In this document: piece after piece, positions 54,164 through 63,124 of the stretch
Layout: the number at the start of each line of letters is the position of its first letter
How positions within the stretch are numbered: position 1 is the stretch's first letter
Source of the DNA: an uncultured Flavobacteriaceae bacterium
GTDB lineage: Bacteria > Bacteroidota > Bacteroidia > Flavobacteriales > Flavobacteriaceae
NCBI GenBank assembly: GCA_947501845.1
Contig: CANMXP010000025.1
Coordinates: forward strand, 1 to 64,000
Length of the DNA: 64,000 bases
Direction of reading: 5' to 3'
Position numbers and translations under genes: made by a program
The notes under the pieces: model-generated
Database searches by the model: none
Seen by the model: the letters and a program-made list of their open reading frames with translations, nothing else
Told to the model about the DNA's origin: nothing

Positions 54164-55630
54164 TTATTCTGGATATCCTGCGTTTTGATCTAAATTAGGG
54201 TTATTATCCCTTTGCGCTTGAGGTATTGGATATAGAACTTGATGAGATTGGGCGGCTTTACCTCTGCTAATGGCACTCTGTATAAACTTGCCATGTCTTA
54301 TTAGGTCTTCTCTCCTTAATCCTTCAATACTCAATTCACGCCCTCTTTCTGCCAGTATAAAATCTCTTAAAGCTTCTTTGGATGCGAAATCTGCCAGTAA
54401 TACATCAGGTACACCAGCTCTATCTCTAATAGCATTAATTAAATCGATACTGGCTTGAGTTGGTCCGTTTAATTCATTTAATGCTTCAGCATTTGCTAGA
54501 ATAATATCTGCCAATCTAACAAACGGTACGTCATTTCCATGATTGTTTCCAGAGGCATTTGGGTCTGGAGTGTATTTAAAACTGCGAATATCATCTAAAG
54601 CAGCACCACCCGAATCTCTGTCTAGGGGCGTTAAAACACCAGTAGTAGTTGGTGTATACTCTGTAATAAAATGATCTCTCCTAAGGTCTCCTGGCTCATA
54701 GGTTTCGTAAAAAGCTGTATAGGTTCTAAATTGCGCCCCAAAGTTAGACCAATTGGACTGTATAGGATAGTTAGGAGGAAATGCATGTGGCATATAAACA
54801 TTGTTTTGATTAGAGCCAACCAAGCTTTCAAAAGTATAAATAAACTCATTATTATCTTCGCCTTCTACCGAGAAGAGTTTTGTTATATCACCGTATAGTT
54901 CATACCCTAGCCCTATAACCTGTTGTGCTGCATCTGCTGCTTTTTGCCATTCTTTGTTATTTAAATAAAACTTCGTTAAAAGCGCATAAGCACTTCCTTT
55001 GTTTGCTCTACTAGAAACGCCTCCTGCATCTAAATTATCTGCTGCAAACATAAAATCTGCTTCTACATAGCTTCTATATTCTTGTTCTGTAGGTCTCGGG
55101 GTTTCTTTACCGATAGCCTCTATTTCATCTAGTGTTGCACCATCTGGAATTTCAATAATTGGTGTAGGCCCAAACGAATTATGAAGAATATAATAAGCCA
55201 TACTTCGTATAAATCTAGCTTCTGCTATTATTTTATTGGATGCTGTTACATCAAGACCATCTAAACCATTTACAACGGATATTACATTGTTTGCTGCTGC
55301 TATAGCTTCATAAAATCTATTATATTGATTGTTAAAATAGGCCGCCGAAGGGTCCCATGTAAAATTTATTATTGGCAACACTCGACCGTTAAGTCCTCCG
55401 CCTGTTTCCCATGTTTCATCTGTAGGCAACTGCGTTAGTACGAAATAATCAATAGCTTCAAAATTTGTTAAAATCAATTCGCTATATGCGCCTGTTAACA
55501 GAGCATCAATACCTGCCTGGTCTTGTAGAAAAACACTGGGGTCATATTCTGTAAAGACTTCTTCTTCCAAAAAATCTTCACAGTTCGTTAATGTAAAAAT
55601 TACTATTATGCTAAATATATATTTTTTCAT
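54164..55630 (-). CDS. susD: SusD/RagB family glycan-binding lipoprotein, PUL2
   Basis: 488 residues with a lipoprotein signal (IFTLTNCEDFLEE). SusD features: YDPSVFLQDQAGIDALLTGAYSEL, IIAEARFIRSMAYYILHNSFGPTPII, YALLTKFYLNNKEWQKAADAAQQVI and the C-terminal VRLADIILANAEALNEL...RELSIEGLRREDLIRHG with PIPQAQRDNNPNLDQNAGY. The ending in a reducing, Asn-rich motif is typical of the PF14322/PF07980 pair. It follows SusC by 11 bases. Confidence 0.96.
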   Translation of the reverse strand: MKKYIFSIIVIFTLTNCEDFLEEEVFTEYDPSVFLQDQAGIDALLTGAYSELILTNFEAIDYFVLTQLPTDETWETGGGLNGRVLPIINFTWDPSAAYFNNQYNRFYEAIAAANNVISVVNGLDGLDVTASNKIIAEARFIRSMAYYILHNSFGPTPIIEIPDGATLDEIEAIGKETPRPTEQEYRSYVEADFMFAADNLDAGGVSSRANKGSAYALLTKFYLNNKEWQKAADAAQQVIGLGYELYGDITKLFSVEGEDNNEFIYTFESLVGSNQNNVYMPHAFPPNYPIQSNWSNFGAQFRTYTAFYETYEPGDLRRDHFITEYTPTTTGVLTPLDRDSGGAALDDIRSFKYTPDPNASGNNHGNDVPFVRLADIILANAEALNELNGPTQASIDLINAIRDRAGVPDVLLADFASKEALRDFILAERGRELSIEGLRREDLIRHGKFIQSAISRGKAAQSHQVLYPIPQAQRDNNPNLDQNAGYPE

Positions 55631-55641
55631 TGCCTTTATTT

Positions 55642-58600
55642 TTAAAATTTAACATCTAAACCAAGTCTAACCGTTTTTGCTAGAGGGTAGCTATTGTAAC
55701 TACTTCTTGTAACTCCAGTCCCTTCAGCACTAGCATCTGGATCGTACCCTTCAAAATCTGTTATAGTGAATAAATTATCTGCTGCAATAAAGAAACCTAG
55801 AGAAGAGATTCCCCAATCATCCTTTACAGGGACATTATAACCAAGCGTTATATTTTTTAACCTGATAAAAGAAGCGTCCACAACTGTTAATGAATTTATT
55901 TTACGTGCACCACCATATACATCTGAGTTCTCTCCTGATGGTAAACTGTTTGATGGGTTTGATGTTGTCCACCTGTCTTGATAGTATTGAGATATAGAAT
56001 TTCTAGCTGAATTTGTTGGGTACAAAGATTCGGTAACGTTTGCATCTAAAGATTCGATACCTTGTACACCTTGTAAAAAGATTTCAAGAGAGAAATTCTT
56101 ATATTTAAAATTGTTGTTAAACCCAAACGTTAAATCTGGAAATGGATCGCCTAATACGACTCTATCATTGGCATCTATATCGCCATCCACATCTTGGTCA
56201 ACAAAACGCGGCATTCCAGCTGAAAATGTTGGCGTTGGTGAATTTGCAATGTCATCACCTGTTTGAAAAATACCATCTATTTCATAACCATAAAAGGCCT
56301 GAAGCGGAGCACCTTCCCTAACAATAGTATATTGGGTTATGAAAGTACCTATCTCGCCTCCTATAATTTCTTCAGTAAAATCGGGTAACTCTGTGACTTC
56401 ATTTTTTAAGAATGATAAATTTAAATTAGTTGTCCATTTAAAATCTTCTTTATCGATATTGATGCTTCTTAGACTAAAATCTAAACCTTTGTTTTGTACT
56501 TCTCCCAAATTGATTCGTACGTTACTAAAACCGACAACTGAAGGTAAGGGTTTATTAAAGAGTTGATCTGATGTCTTTCTATTAAAATAATCAATAGACC
56601 CCGTAATTCTATTGTTTAACAGCCCGTAATCAATACCAATATTTATTTCTTTGGTGGTTTCCCACTTTAAATCTGGATTTGGTAATCTTGCAGCCACAAC
56701 ACCTTGTGCAATATTCCCCCCAAAAACAGCATTATTACCACCAGAGACTAATGTTTGTCTGGTTTCAAAATTCTCAATGCCTTGATTACCTAGTTCTCCG
56801 TAACCAATTCTAAGTTTAAGATTGTTAATGGTGCTATTGTCGCTTAAAAAGGGCTCTTCACTTATTTTCCATCCAACTGATGCTGAAGGAAAGAAAGCAT
56901 ATTTATTATTTTCGGCAAATCTAGAAGAACCATCTACTCTAAAAGATGCCGTTAATAGATATTTACCTTTATAATCATAAGTTGTTCGTCCAATAAAACC
57001 ATTTAATTGATTTTTAATTTTAGAACTTGAAATGGCATCATTTAAATCTCCATTCCCACTTTCTAATAAATTGGTTCCTGTGGCATCAGAAAGAAAACCT
57101 GCACCACTAGCACCAACTTCACGTATTAAAAACTCTTCTAAGGTAACACCTCCAAAAATGGAAAAATTGTGATCTTCATTAAACGTATTGCTATATTTTA
57201 ATAAAGCCTCTACTAACCAATGCGAGCCTTCAAGAGAGTTTACTTCGGCAATGCCACCTTGTGCTAAACCATTATTGGTTACTCGACTATTGTAAAGATC
57301 TCTACGCGAATTATTTGTATCTGCCCCCAAACGTAGTGTCGCGGTAACATTTTTCACAACTTCATAATCTGCATTCAATGAAACATAAAACCTATTTATA
57401 ACGGTTTGATTGTCTATTCCGTTTATTAATGCTAATGGATTATCCAATGCTATGGAAGCATTTCTAAAATAACGCCCACTATTATCAAAATCAGAAGAAA
57501 GTGTTGGGTCAAATTGAATGGCCGAGTTAATAGGGCCTGCTCCTTCATTGGCATCATTAGAGAACAAAATATTGTTGTTGGTTTGTCTCGTATAATTTGC
57601 ATTTACCGAAACCAATAAGTTTTCTAAAGGTCTGGTTTGCATATTCAATCTAATATTGTATTTCTGGCTGGAGGAACTTTTCACTATACCCTCTTGGTCA
57701 AAATAATTAAGACCTAAATAATAATTCCCCTTGTTATTTCCACCAGACATGGATATTTGATGATTTTGAACCGTTGCATTTTGAAAAATCTCATTTTGCC
57801 AATTCGTTCCAGTCCCAAAAGATGCAATATCTGTAGGGGAATAAGTTCCTGGAGTTCTAAGGTTTACTAGGTTTGCATAGTCTTGAGCGCCTAACACATC
57901 CAAATCTTTAGCTACAGATTGAAATCCAGTATACACACTATACGATAAGGTTGTTTTACCTGCCCGTCCTTTTTTAGTAGTAATTAATACCACACCGTTT
58001 GAGGCTCGCGTACCATAAATAGCAGCAGATGAGGCGTCTTTTAAAACATCAATGGATTCTATATCTCCAGGGCTTAATGATGATGGGTCTACGCCTGGTA
58101 ATCCATCTACAACAAAAAGTACAGAATTATCACTATTTATAGAACCTGCACCACGAATTTGCACTTTTAACCCAGCTCCTGGAGCTGAACTTACCTGACT
58201 TACATTAACACCAGATGCTGCACCATTAAGCAATTGAACCGCATCATAATTTGCGCCTTGGGTAAAATCTTCTGCTTTTACTGAAGCTATAGCACCTGTT
58301 AGATCGGTTCTCTTCTGTATACCATACCCAACAACTACAACTTCGTCTAAAGCAGCTGCGTCTTCCTGTAGAATGATATTAATTTCCGCTCTATTATCAA
58401 CAAAAATCTCTTGAGTTTTATATCCGATATAGGAGATGACTAAAACCGCATTTTCGTCTTTCAGTATTAAAGTGAAATTTCCATCAAAATCTGTTTGAGC
58501 ACCATTAATAGTTCCTTTTTCCAAAATGTTAGCTCCAGATAAAGGCTGACCAGTATTATCTGTGACTGTTCCAGAAACCTGATATTCTTGCTTATTAATA

Positions 58601-58980
58601 GTCGGTTTTGGATATTTTTCTTTTATAAGTATAGCATTATTAGCTGTTACTGTAATATTAAGATTCCCTTGTGATAAGCTTCGCTTTAGCAACTTATTTG
58701 TACTTATAACGCCTCTTTTAAGATGTACTTTAGGAAAATTTTTAAATAGACCTTCTTCGTAAAAAAATCTATAGTCTGTCTGATTCTTGATAAGTTTGAA
58801 TACCTCATCAACTGTTAACGTTTTATCTTCTTCTACTTTAATTTTAGAATTTTGCGATACTATATTATTAGGCGTTAATGCAAAAATGGTTGTGCAGAAT
58901 AAGAAAATAAATGTCCTCATAATAATCATTAAGAGCCATTTTCTGAATAGAAAACGGGCATCAGTTAATTTAATTTCCAT
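55642..58980 (-). CDS. susC: SusC/RagA TonB-dependent transporter with STN domain, PUL2
   Basis: 1112 residues. N-terminal leader, then an STN domain about residues 50-115 (KTLTVDEVFKLIKNQTDYRFFYEEGLF) that communicates with FecR; carboxypeptidase-regulatory-like domain about 133-215 (YQVSGTVTDNTGQPLSGANI); TonB box region DEVVVVGYGIQKRTDLTGAI; plug with LLNGAASGVNV, GAGLKVQIRGAG and ESIDVLKDASSAAIYGTRAS; barrel ending AKTVRLGLDVKF. Unlike the SusC of PUL1 it carries the signalling domain, which matches the sigma/FecR genes just upstream. Confidence 0.97.
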   Translation of the reverse strand: MEIKLTDARFLFRKWLLMIIMRTFIFLFCTTIFALTPNNIVSQNSKIKVEEDKTLTVDEVFKLIKNQTDYRFFYEEGLFKNFPKVHLKRGVISTNKLLKRSLSQGNLNITVTANNAILIKEKYPKPTINKQEYQVSGTVTDNTGQPLSGANILEKGTINGAQTDFDGNFTLILKDENAVLVISYIGYKTQEIFVDNRAEINIILQEDAAALDEVVVVGYGIQKRTDLTGAIASVKAEDFTQGANYDAVQLLNGAASGVNVSQVSSAPGAGLKVQIRGAGSINSDNSVLFVVDGLPGVDPSSLSPGDIESIDVLKDASSAAIYGTRASNGVVLITTKKGRAGKTTLSYSVYTGFQSVAKDLDVLGAQDYANLVNLRTPGTYSPTDIASFGTGTNWQNEIFQNATVQNHQISMSGGNNKGNYYLGLNYFDQEGIVKSSSSQKYNIRLNMQTRPLENLLVSVNANYTRQTNNNILFSNDANEGAGPINSAIQFDPTLSSDFDNSGRYFRNASIALDNPLALINGIDNQTVINRFYVSLNADYEVVKNVTATLRLGADTNNSRRDLYNSRVTNNGLAQGGIAEVNSLEGSHWLVEALLKYSNTFNEDHNFSIFGGVTLEEFLIREVGASGAGFLSDATGTNLLESGNGDLNDAISSSKIKNQLNGFIGRTTYDYKGKYLLTASFRVDGSSRFAENNKYAFFPSASVGWKISEEPFLSDNSTINNLKLRIGYGELGNQGIENFETRQTLVSGGNNAVFGGNIAQGVVAARLPNPDLKWETTKEINIGIDYGLLNNRITGSIDYFNRKTSDQLFNKPLPSVVGFSNVRINLGEVQNKGLDFSLRSINIDKEDFKWTTNLNLSFLKNEVTELPDFTEEIIGGEIGTFITQYTIVREGAPLQAFYGYEIDGIFQTGDDIANSPTPTFSAGMPRFVDQDVDGDIDANDRVVLGDPFPDLTFGFNNNFKYKNFSLEIFLQGVQGIESLDANVTESLYPTNSARNSISQYYQDRWTTSNPSNSLPSGENSDVYGGARKINSLTVVDASFIRLKNITLGYNVPVKDDWGISSLGFFIAADNLFTITDFEGYDPDASAEGTGVTRSSYNSYPLAKTVRLGLDVKF

Positions 58981-59189
58981 AAATTTGTGTATTATTTAGT
59001 TAGTTAAATATTTTTAATTAATTGATAATAATTCTTAGGGGATAGAGCTTTTACTTTTGCGGGTTAAACTTTATCCTCATTTTTGTCATAGTTATTTTAT
59101 GTCATAGGCTAAAAATTTAGATGCTTTAATATTTAGTTTAAATTACTTACGAGGTTTGTATGTTTAACTCGCCTCGTTATAGTTCTTTT

Positions 59190-60380
59190 TTATTTTAGTT
59201 TTATTGTTTTGTTGCTCATTTCATAATTATTTATTGAACTGGATTTCATGATTAATAAAATTTCTTCAATACTTTGACGCTTATCTAAAATACCATTGAA
59301 TTTCACCGATTTTAAATCTGCATTTTCGAAAACAATATCAACATCGTACCACCTTGACAGTACTTTCATAATATCTTTTAATGATTTAGCTTCAAAACTA
59401 AAAATCCCTTTTTTCCATGAAACCTCACCTTCTACATTAACATTAGCAACTTTAATAGTATTATCTTCTGTATTTAAATTTGATTGTTGATTTGGACTTA
59501 GGTTTTGCTTAAAATCACTATTTCCAATGGCTACTTTACCTTCAACCAATGTGGTTAAAATATTTGTCTCATCTTTATAAGCTTTGATATTAAATTCTGT
59601 TCCTATTACTTCTACTTCCTGGAATTGATTCCATACTTTAAATTTCGAACCTTTATGTGCTGTACTAGGAGATACATCGAAATAGGCTTCACCATAAACA
59701 AGTTCTACTTGGCGGGTAACTCCTTCTATAAATGATACCGGATATTTTAATTGAGATTCAGAATTTAACCATACTTCAGTGCCATCAGATAGAATAATAT
59801 GAAATTGACCGCCTCTAGGTATGGTTAAATAATTATATGCAGTCACTGATGATTTTTGTTTGCTTTGATTATATATTATTTGTTCACCATTACTATTGGT
59901 GTTTTTTGTTTGGTAGGTATTCCCCTTTCCTAACACGACACTTGTACCATCTTCTAGTGTTAAAATTGCTTTATCTGTACCTGCTTCAATATTATTAGGA
60001 GTTATTATTGGAGTAGTATCTACTATCCGGTTAGCCTCTGTGGAATTATCGAAGTTGCTGCTCTTAAAGAAATAACTGGTAGCAAGAATTCCCATGACTA
60101 CCGCCGCAACTGCGTAACGCCAAACAGGGACTTTCTTTTTAGATAACTTATTTTCTCGTTGTCCTGCGGTCTCTAGTATATTATTATGGATGCGGTTGGC
60201 AACATGATCCGCCATATCAGGATATGCATCCAATAGTTTATATACCTCGTGAATATGTGGGACATCAGATAAATCTTGTGAGGTTTTTAAATAGGTTATG
60301 ACTTGCTGCACTTCTTCCTGTGAGCATTCACGCTTTATAAATTTTATAAAAAGTTCTTTCATTTGTTTTAGCTCCTTCAT
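59190..60380 (-). CDS. FecR-type anti-sigma factor, PUL2
   Basis: 396 residues. A helical cytoplasmic part, a membrane segment about residues 84-103 (RYAVAAVVMGILATSYFF), a FecR domain (LTIPRGGQFHIILSDGTEVWLNSESQL, GEAYFDVSPST, VEVIGTEFNIKAY) and a C-terminal STN-like domain (FEAKSLKDIMKVLSRWYDVDIVF). It is longer than the FecR of the phosphatase operon owing to an insertion before the FecR core (LTLEDGTSVVLGKGN). The 200-base gap to susC and the 280-base gap from the sigma gene hold no other feature that I can recognise. Confidence 0.94.
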   Translation of the reverse strand: MKELKQMKELFIKFIKRECSQEEVQQVITYLKTSQDLSDVPHIHEVYKLLDAYPDMADHVANRIHNNILETAGQRENKLSKKKVPVWRYAVAAVVMGILATSYFFKSSNFDNSTEANRIVDTTPIITPNNIEAGTDKAILTLEDGTSVVLGKGNTYQTKNTNSNGEQIIYNQSKQKSSVTAYNYLTIPRGGQFHIILSDGTEVWLNSESQLKYPVSFIEGVTRQVELVYGEAYFDVSPSTAHKGSKFKVWNQFQEVEVIGTEFNIKAYKDETNILTTLVEGKVAIGNSDFKQNLSPNQQSNLNTEDNTIKVANVNVEGEVSWKKGIFSFEAKSLKDIMKVLSRWYDVDIVFENADLKSVKFNGILDKRQSIEEILLIMKSSSINNYEMSNKTIKLK

Positions 60381-60660
60381 TACTATGCTATATTATGCTA
60401 CTTTACACTTATAATACTCTTGAGACGCTTTAGAGTACCATCTTGTTCTTATGTTTTTTTTAAATAAAAACTCTATACCTAATAAATACAAGGCTTAAGC
60501 TGTTAAATTTATTTGAAAAAAAATACTTTTAGTTTTGTTAAATTGAGTTTTAAAATGATTGGTAATAAATTTGAATTATATTTTCTTTGGATGAAATAGA
60601 GAATATAAAGGGTATAGAAATGGATTCAATCGGTTATTTTGACGTTTGTTTGGTATTGTA

Positions 60661-61260
60661 TTACATCCAATTTCTTGAAAACAGCAGTAGAGCTAATGCC
60701 ACATCACGGTTGTTTAATATAAAATTACGAAGAGTTTCTAAAGCCATACTCATTTGATTGCGAACCGTATTTTGGGATATACCTAATTCCTGAGCAATTT
60801 CTTTATAGTTTTTACCATCATTACGAGACATTTCGAAAATTAATCGTCTACGAGGTGGTAGTAAATCTAATGCATCTTGTTTTATGATTTCTAATTCTGC
60901 TTCGCGAATATACTTTTCTGTAGGATTGACAGATTTTTGACTTTTATAAAAGATTTCTTCTCGCAACTTTCTATTATTAGCTGCCTTTTTAAGAAAGGAG
61001 ATGCTTTTATTCCGTGTCATGGTAAATAAGTATGACTTAATAGATAACTCTTGATTTAAAGTTATTCTTTTTACCCATACCTTTAAAAATACATCTTGAA
61101 TGATTTCTTCTGCATAATCTTTAGAAACCACCATGCTTAAGCTAAATCTATACAAATCGTTTCGATAGGTATCAAACAGCTTACGAAAGGCTTTTTCATT
61201 TCCTTCTCTAACCTGCTCAATTAATAATTTGTCGCTATGTATATCTTTATCTATTTGCAC
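60661..61260 (-). CDS. ECF RNA polymerase sigma factor, PUL2
   Basis: 199 residues. Region 2: EKAFRKLFDTYRNDLYRFSLSM and AEEIIQDVFLKVWVKR; region 4: LLPPRRRLIFEMSRNDGKNYKEIAQELGISQNTVRNQM. With the FecR protein it should switch on susCD of PUL2 when the SusC STN domain signals ligand uptake. The second regulated sigma system in the window; it is not a close copy of the one at 49520. Confidence 0.94.
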   Translation of the reverse strand: MQIDKDIHSDKLLIEQVREGNEKAFRKLFDTYRNDLYRFSLSMVVSKDYAEEIIQDVFLKVWVKRITLNQELSIKSYLFTMTRNKSISFLKKAANNRKLREEIFYKSQKSVNPTEKYIREAELEIIKQDALDLLPPRRRLIFEMSRNDGKNYKEIAQELGISQNTVRNQMSMALETLRNFILNNRDVALALLLFSRNWM

Positions 61261-61740
61261 TATTTTATTGCGTGGAGATTTAGTTGTTTTTTGAGATTTT
61301 CCCCTATCGCGAACAGATTTTTAATTAAAAAATCATTCAATATTAAACAATTTTTATTTATTACAAATCATTAACACTAATGAATTATATTAAATATACG
61401 TGAAATTTCATCATAATTATTGCGTTTTTACAATTAATTGAATGATTATTTTGACAATTAATCAAATACACAAAATATGTATAAGTGTTTTTGGGCTCAT
61501 TATATTTTTATATCTTATAGTACATTAAGAGAGCAAGTTTTAGACTTGTAATAAAAAACGATAATCAAACCTGAGGTTAAAATCTATGAATTAATATAAT
61601 CTATTTTAACGTTTCAATGCTTTTCTAAACTAATAAAAGAAACATTCTGTTAAATGTAAATCTTCTGTAATAATTTCTATACTGCCGAGCATCTCTTGTT
61701 TAAAGCCTATTTCTTTATACACTAACTGATATTAAACTAA
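61261..61740. other. Intergenic region upstream of the PUL2 sigma gene
   Basis: About 480 very AT-rich bases between the sigma gene and the trxB/tRNA terminator. No coding frame, RNA or repeat was recognised; the sigma gene promoter is expected here but no exact TAnnTTTG element was found close to the start. Confidence 0.5.
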
Positions 61741-61778
61741 AAAAAACACTGTTAATTATTTGATTATCAGTGTTTTTG
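61741..61778 (-). terminator. Terminator after tRNA-Pro
   Basis: Stem AAAAACACTG/CAGTGTTTTT with a 16-base loop, followed by T-rich sequence on the minus strand; it lies 22 bases after the tRNA. Confidence 0.75.
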
Positions 61779-61799
61779 CATAACCTATTTCTAGGTTCG

Positions 61800-61874
61800 T
61801 CGGGACGACAGGATTTGAACCTGCGACCACACGGCCCCCAGCCGTGTACGCTAACCGGACTGCGCCACGTCCCG
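61800..61874 (-). tRNA. tRNA-Pro (anticodon GGG)
   Basis: Full cloverleaf on the minus strand: acceptor stem CGGGACG/CGTCCCG, D-arm GCGC...GCGT with AGTCCGGTTA loop, anticodon stem CACGG/CCGTG around loop CTGGGGG (anticodon GGG), T-arm GCAGG TTCAAAT CCTGT, discriminator A. CCA is not encoded. It lies downstream of trxB between two terminators. Confidence 0.95.
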
Positions 61875-61924
61875 TTTAAATTTTGGTTTTCAAAGAAAAC
61901 AATTTTTAGAATAAATACAAAAGG

Positions 61925-61957
61925 AAAAACCAAAGTATATGCTTACTTTGGTTTAAC
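61925..61957 (-). terminator. Terminator after trxB
   Basis: Perfect 11-base stem AAACCAAAGTA/TACTTTGGTTT with a six-base loop and a T-run on the minus strand, 24 bases after the trxB stop. Confidence 0.8.
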
Positions 61958-61980
61958 CATTTTTATTTTAAAACTTATAA

Positions 61981-62961
61981 CTAGTTATAAGTAGAAGTAG
62001 ACACATCAAAAGTAGCGTCTTTTGCTGCTAAATAACGTTCTGCATCTAAAGCCGCCATACATCCTGTTCCTGCTGCTGTAACAGCCTGTCTGTAAACATG
62101 ATCTGCAGCATCACCAGAAACAAATACGCCTTCTATATTAGTTTTAGAAGTTCCAGGCACATTAATAATGTAACCTGTTTCATCTAAATCCAAGAAACCT
62201 TTAAAAATATCTGTATTGGGCTTATGTCCAATTGCTACGAAAAAACCTGTTGCAGGAATTTCGTGCTTTTCATTCGTTTTATTATTAATAACCCGAACAC
62301 CAGTAACCACTTGATTATCTCCTAAAACCTCATCTGTTTCTGTATTAAACAGTATTTCAATATTTTTGGTATTCTTAACTCTTGCAGCCATAATTTTAGA
62401 GGCTCTAAATTCATCTCTACGAACAAGCATGGTCACTTTTGTACAAAGTTTAGACAAATAGTGTGCTTCTTCACAAGCAGAATCTCCCGCTCCTACTATA
62501 ACGACTTCTTGATTTTTATAAAAGAATCCATCACATACTGCACAGGCAGAAACCCCTCCACCTAATTTTAAATATTTTTGTTCGGAATCTAATCCTAGAT
62601 ATTTAGCAGAGGCTCCTGTAGAAATTATTACAGTATCACAATGAATTTCTTTAGTATCATTAACCCAAACTTTATGAGTATCTCCAGAGAAATCAACTTT
62701 AGTCACCCAACCATTACGCACATCTGTTTCAAAACGTTCTGCTTGTTTTTGTAACTCCATCATCATTTCTGGTCCTGTTACCCCCTCAGGGTATCCAGGA
62801 AAGTTCTCAACCTCATTCGTTGTTGTTAATTGCCCTCCAGGTTGTGTTCCTTGGTACAACACAGGTGCCATATTAGCTCTCGCCGCGTAAATAGCCGCTG
62901 TATAACCCGCAGGCCCTGAACCTATAATTAAACACTTTATTCTTTCTATCTCTTCTGACAT
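61981..62961 (-). CDS. trxB: Thioredoxin reductase
   Basis: 326 residues, the usual length of the low-molecular-weight type. FAD-binding GSGPAGYTAAIYAARA at the N-terminus, the redox pair in CAVCDG, the NADPH-binding VGAGDSACEEA, and the C-terminal FVSGDAADHVYRQAVTAAGTG FAD motif (split by the family). It reduces thioredoxin with NADPH in the cytoplasm. It is a housekeeping gene and, with tRNA-Pro, marks core genome between PUL2 and the GH88 gene. A TACTTTTG -7 element lies 22 bases upstream. Confidence 0.98.
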   Translation of the reverse strand: MSEEIERIKCLIIGSGPAGYTAAIYAARANMAPVLYQGTQPGGQLTTTNEVENFPGYPEGVTGPEMMMELQKQAERFETDVRNGWVTKVDFSGDTHKVWVNDTKEIHCDTVIISTGASAKYLGLDSEQKYLKLGGGVSACAVCDGFFYKNQEVVIVGAGDSACEEAHYLSKLCTKVTMLVRRDEFRASKIMAARVKNTKNIEILFNTETDEVLGDNQVVTGVRVINNKTNEKHEIPATGFFVAIGHKPNTDIFKGFLDLDETGYIINVPGTSKTNIEGVFVSGDAADHVYRQAVTAAGTGCMAALDAERYLAAKDATFDVSTSTYN

Positions 62962-62982
62962 AACCTTAATTATTTAGTAAGA

Positions 62983-62990
62983 CAAAAGTA
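62983..62990 (-). promoter_or_regulatory. -7 element of trxB
   Basis: Minus-strand TACTTTTG, exact TAnnTTTG match, 22-29 bases before the start codon. Confidence 0.5.
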
Positions 62991-63124
62991 GAATTTTTGA
63001 CGCAAAACTTACATAGAAGTTATTAACAGTTATTATGGCTCAATATCAAAAATCTATAGTGATTCAATTCTTTGATTTAATACCTGAAACTCACTGTCAT
63101 GTAGGTGCCGTATAAAAAAACTGT

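Noticed and set aside
61800-61874. tRNA-Pro as an integration site for an element
   Set aside because: No integrase gene and no second copy of the tRNA 3' end were seen in the window.
61715-61994. Short reading frames over the tRNA region on both strands
   Set aside because: They overlap a complete tRNA-Pro and two terminators and have no family features.
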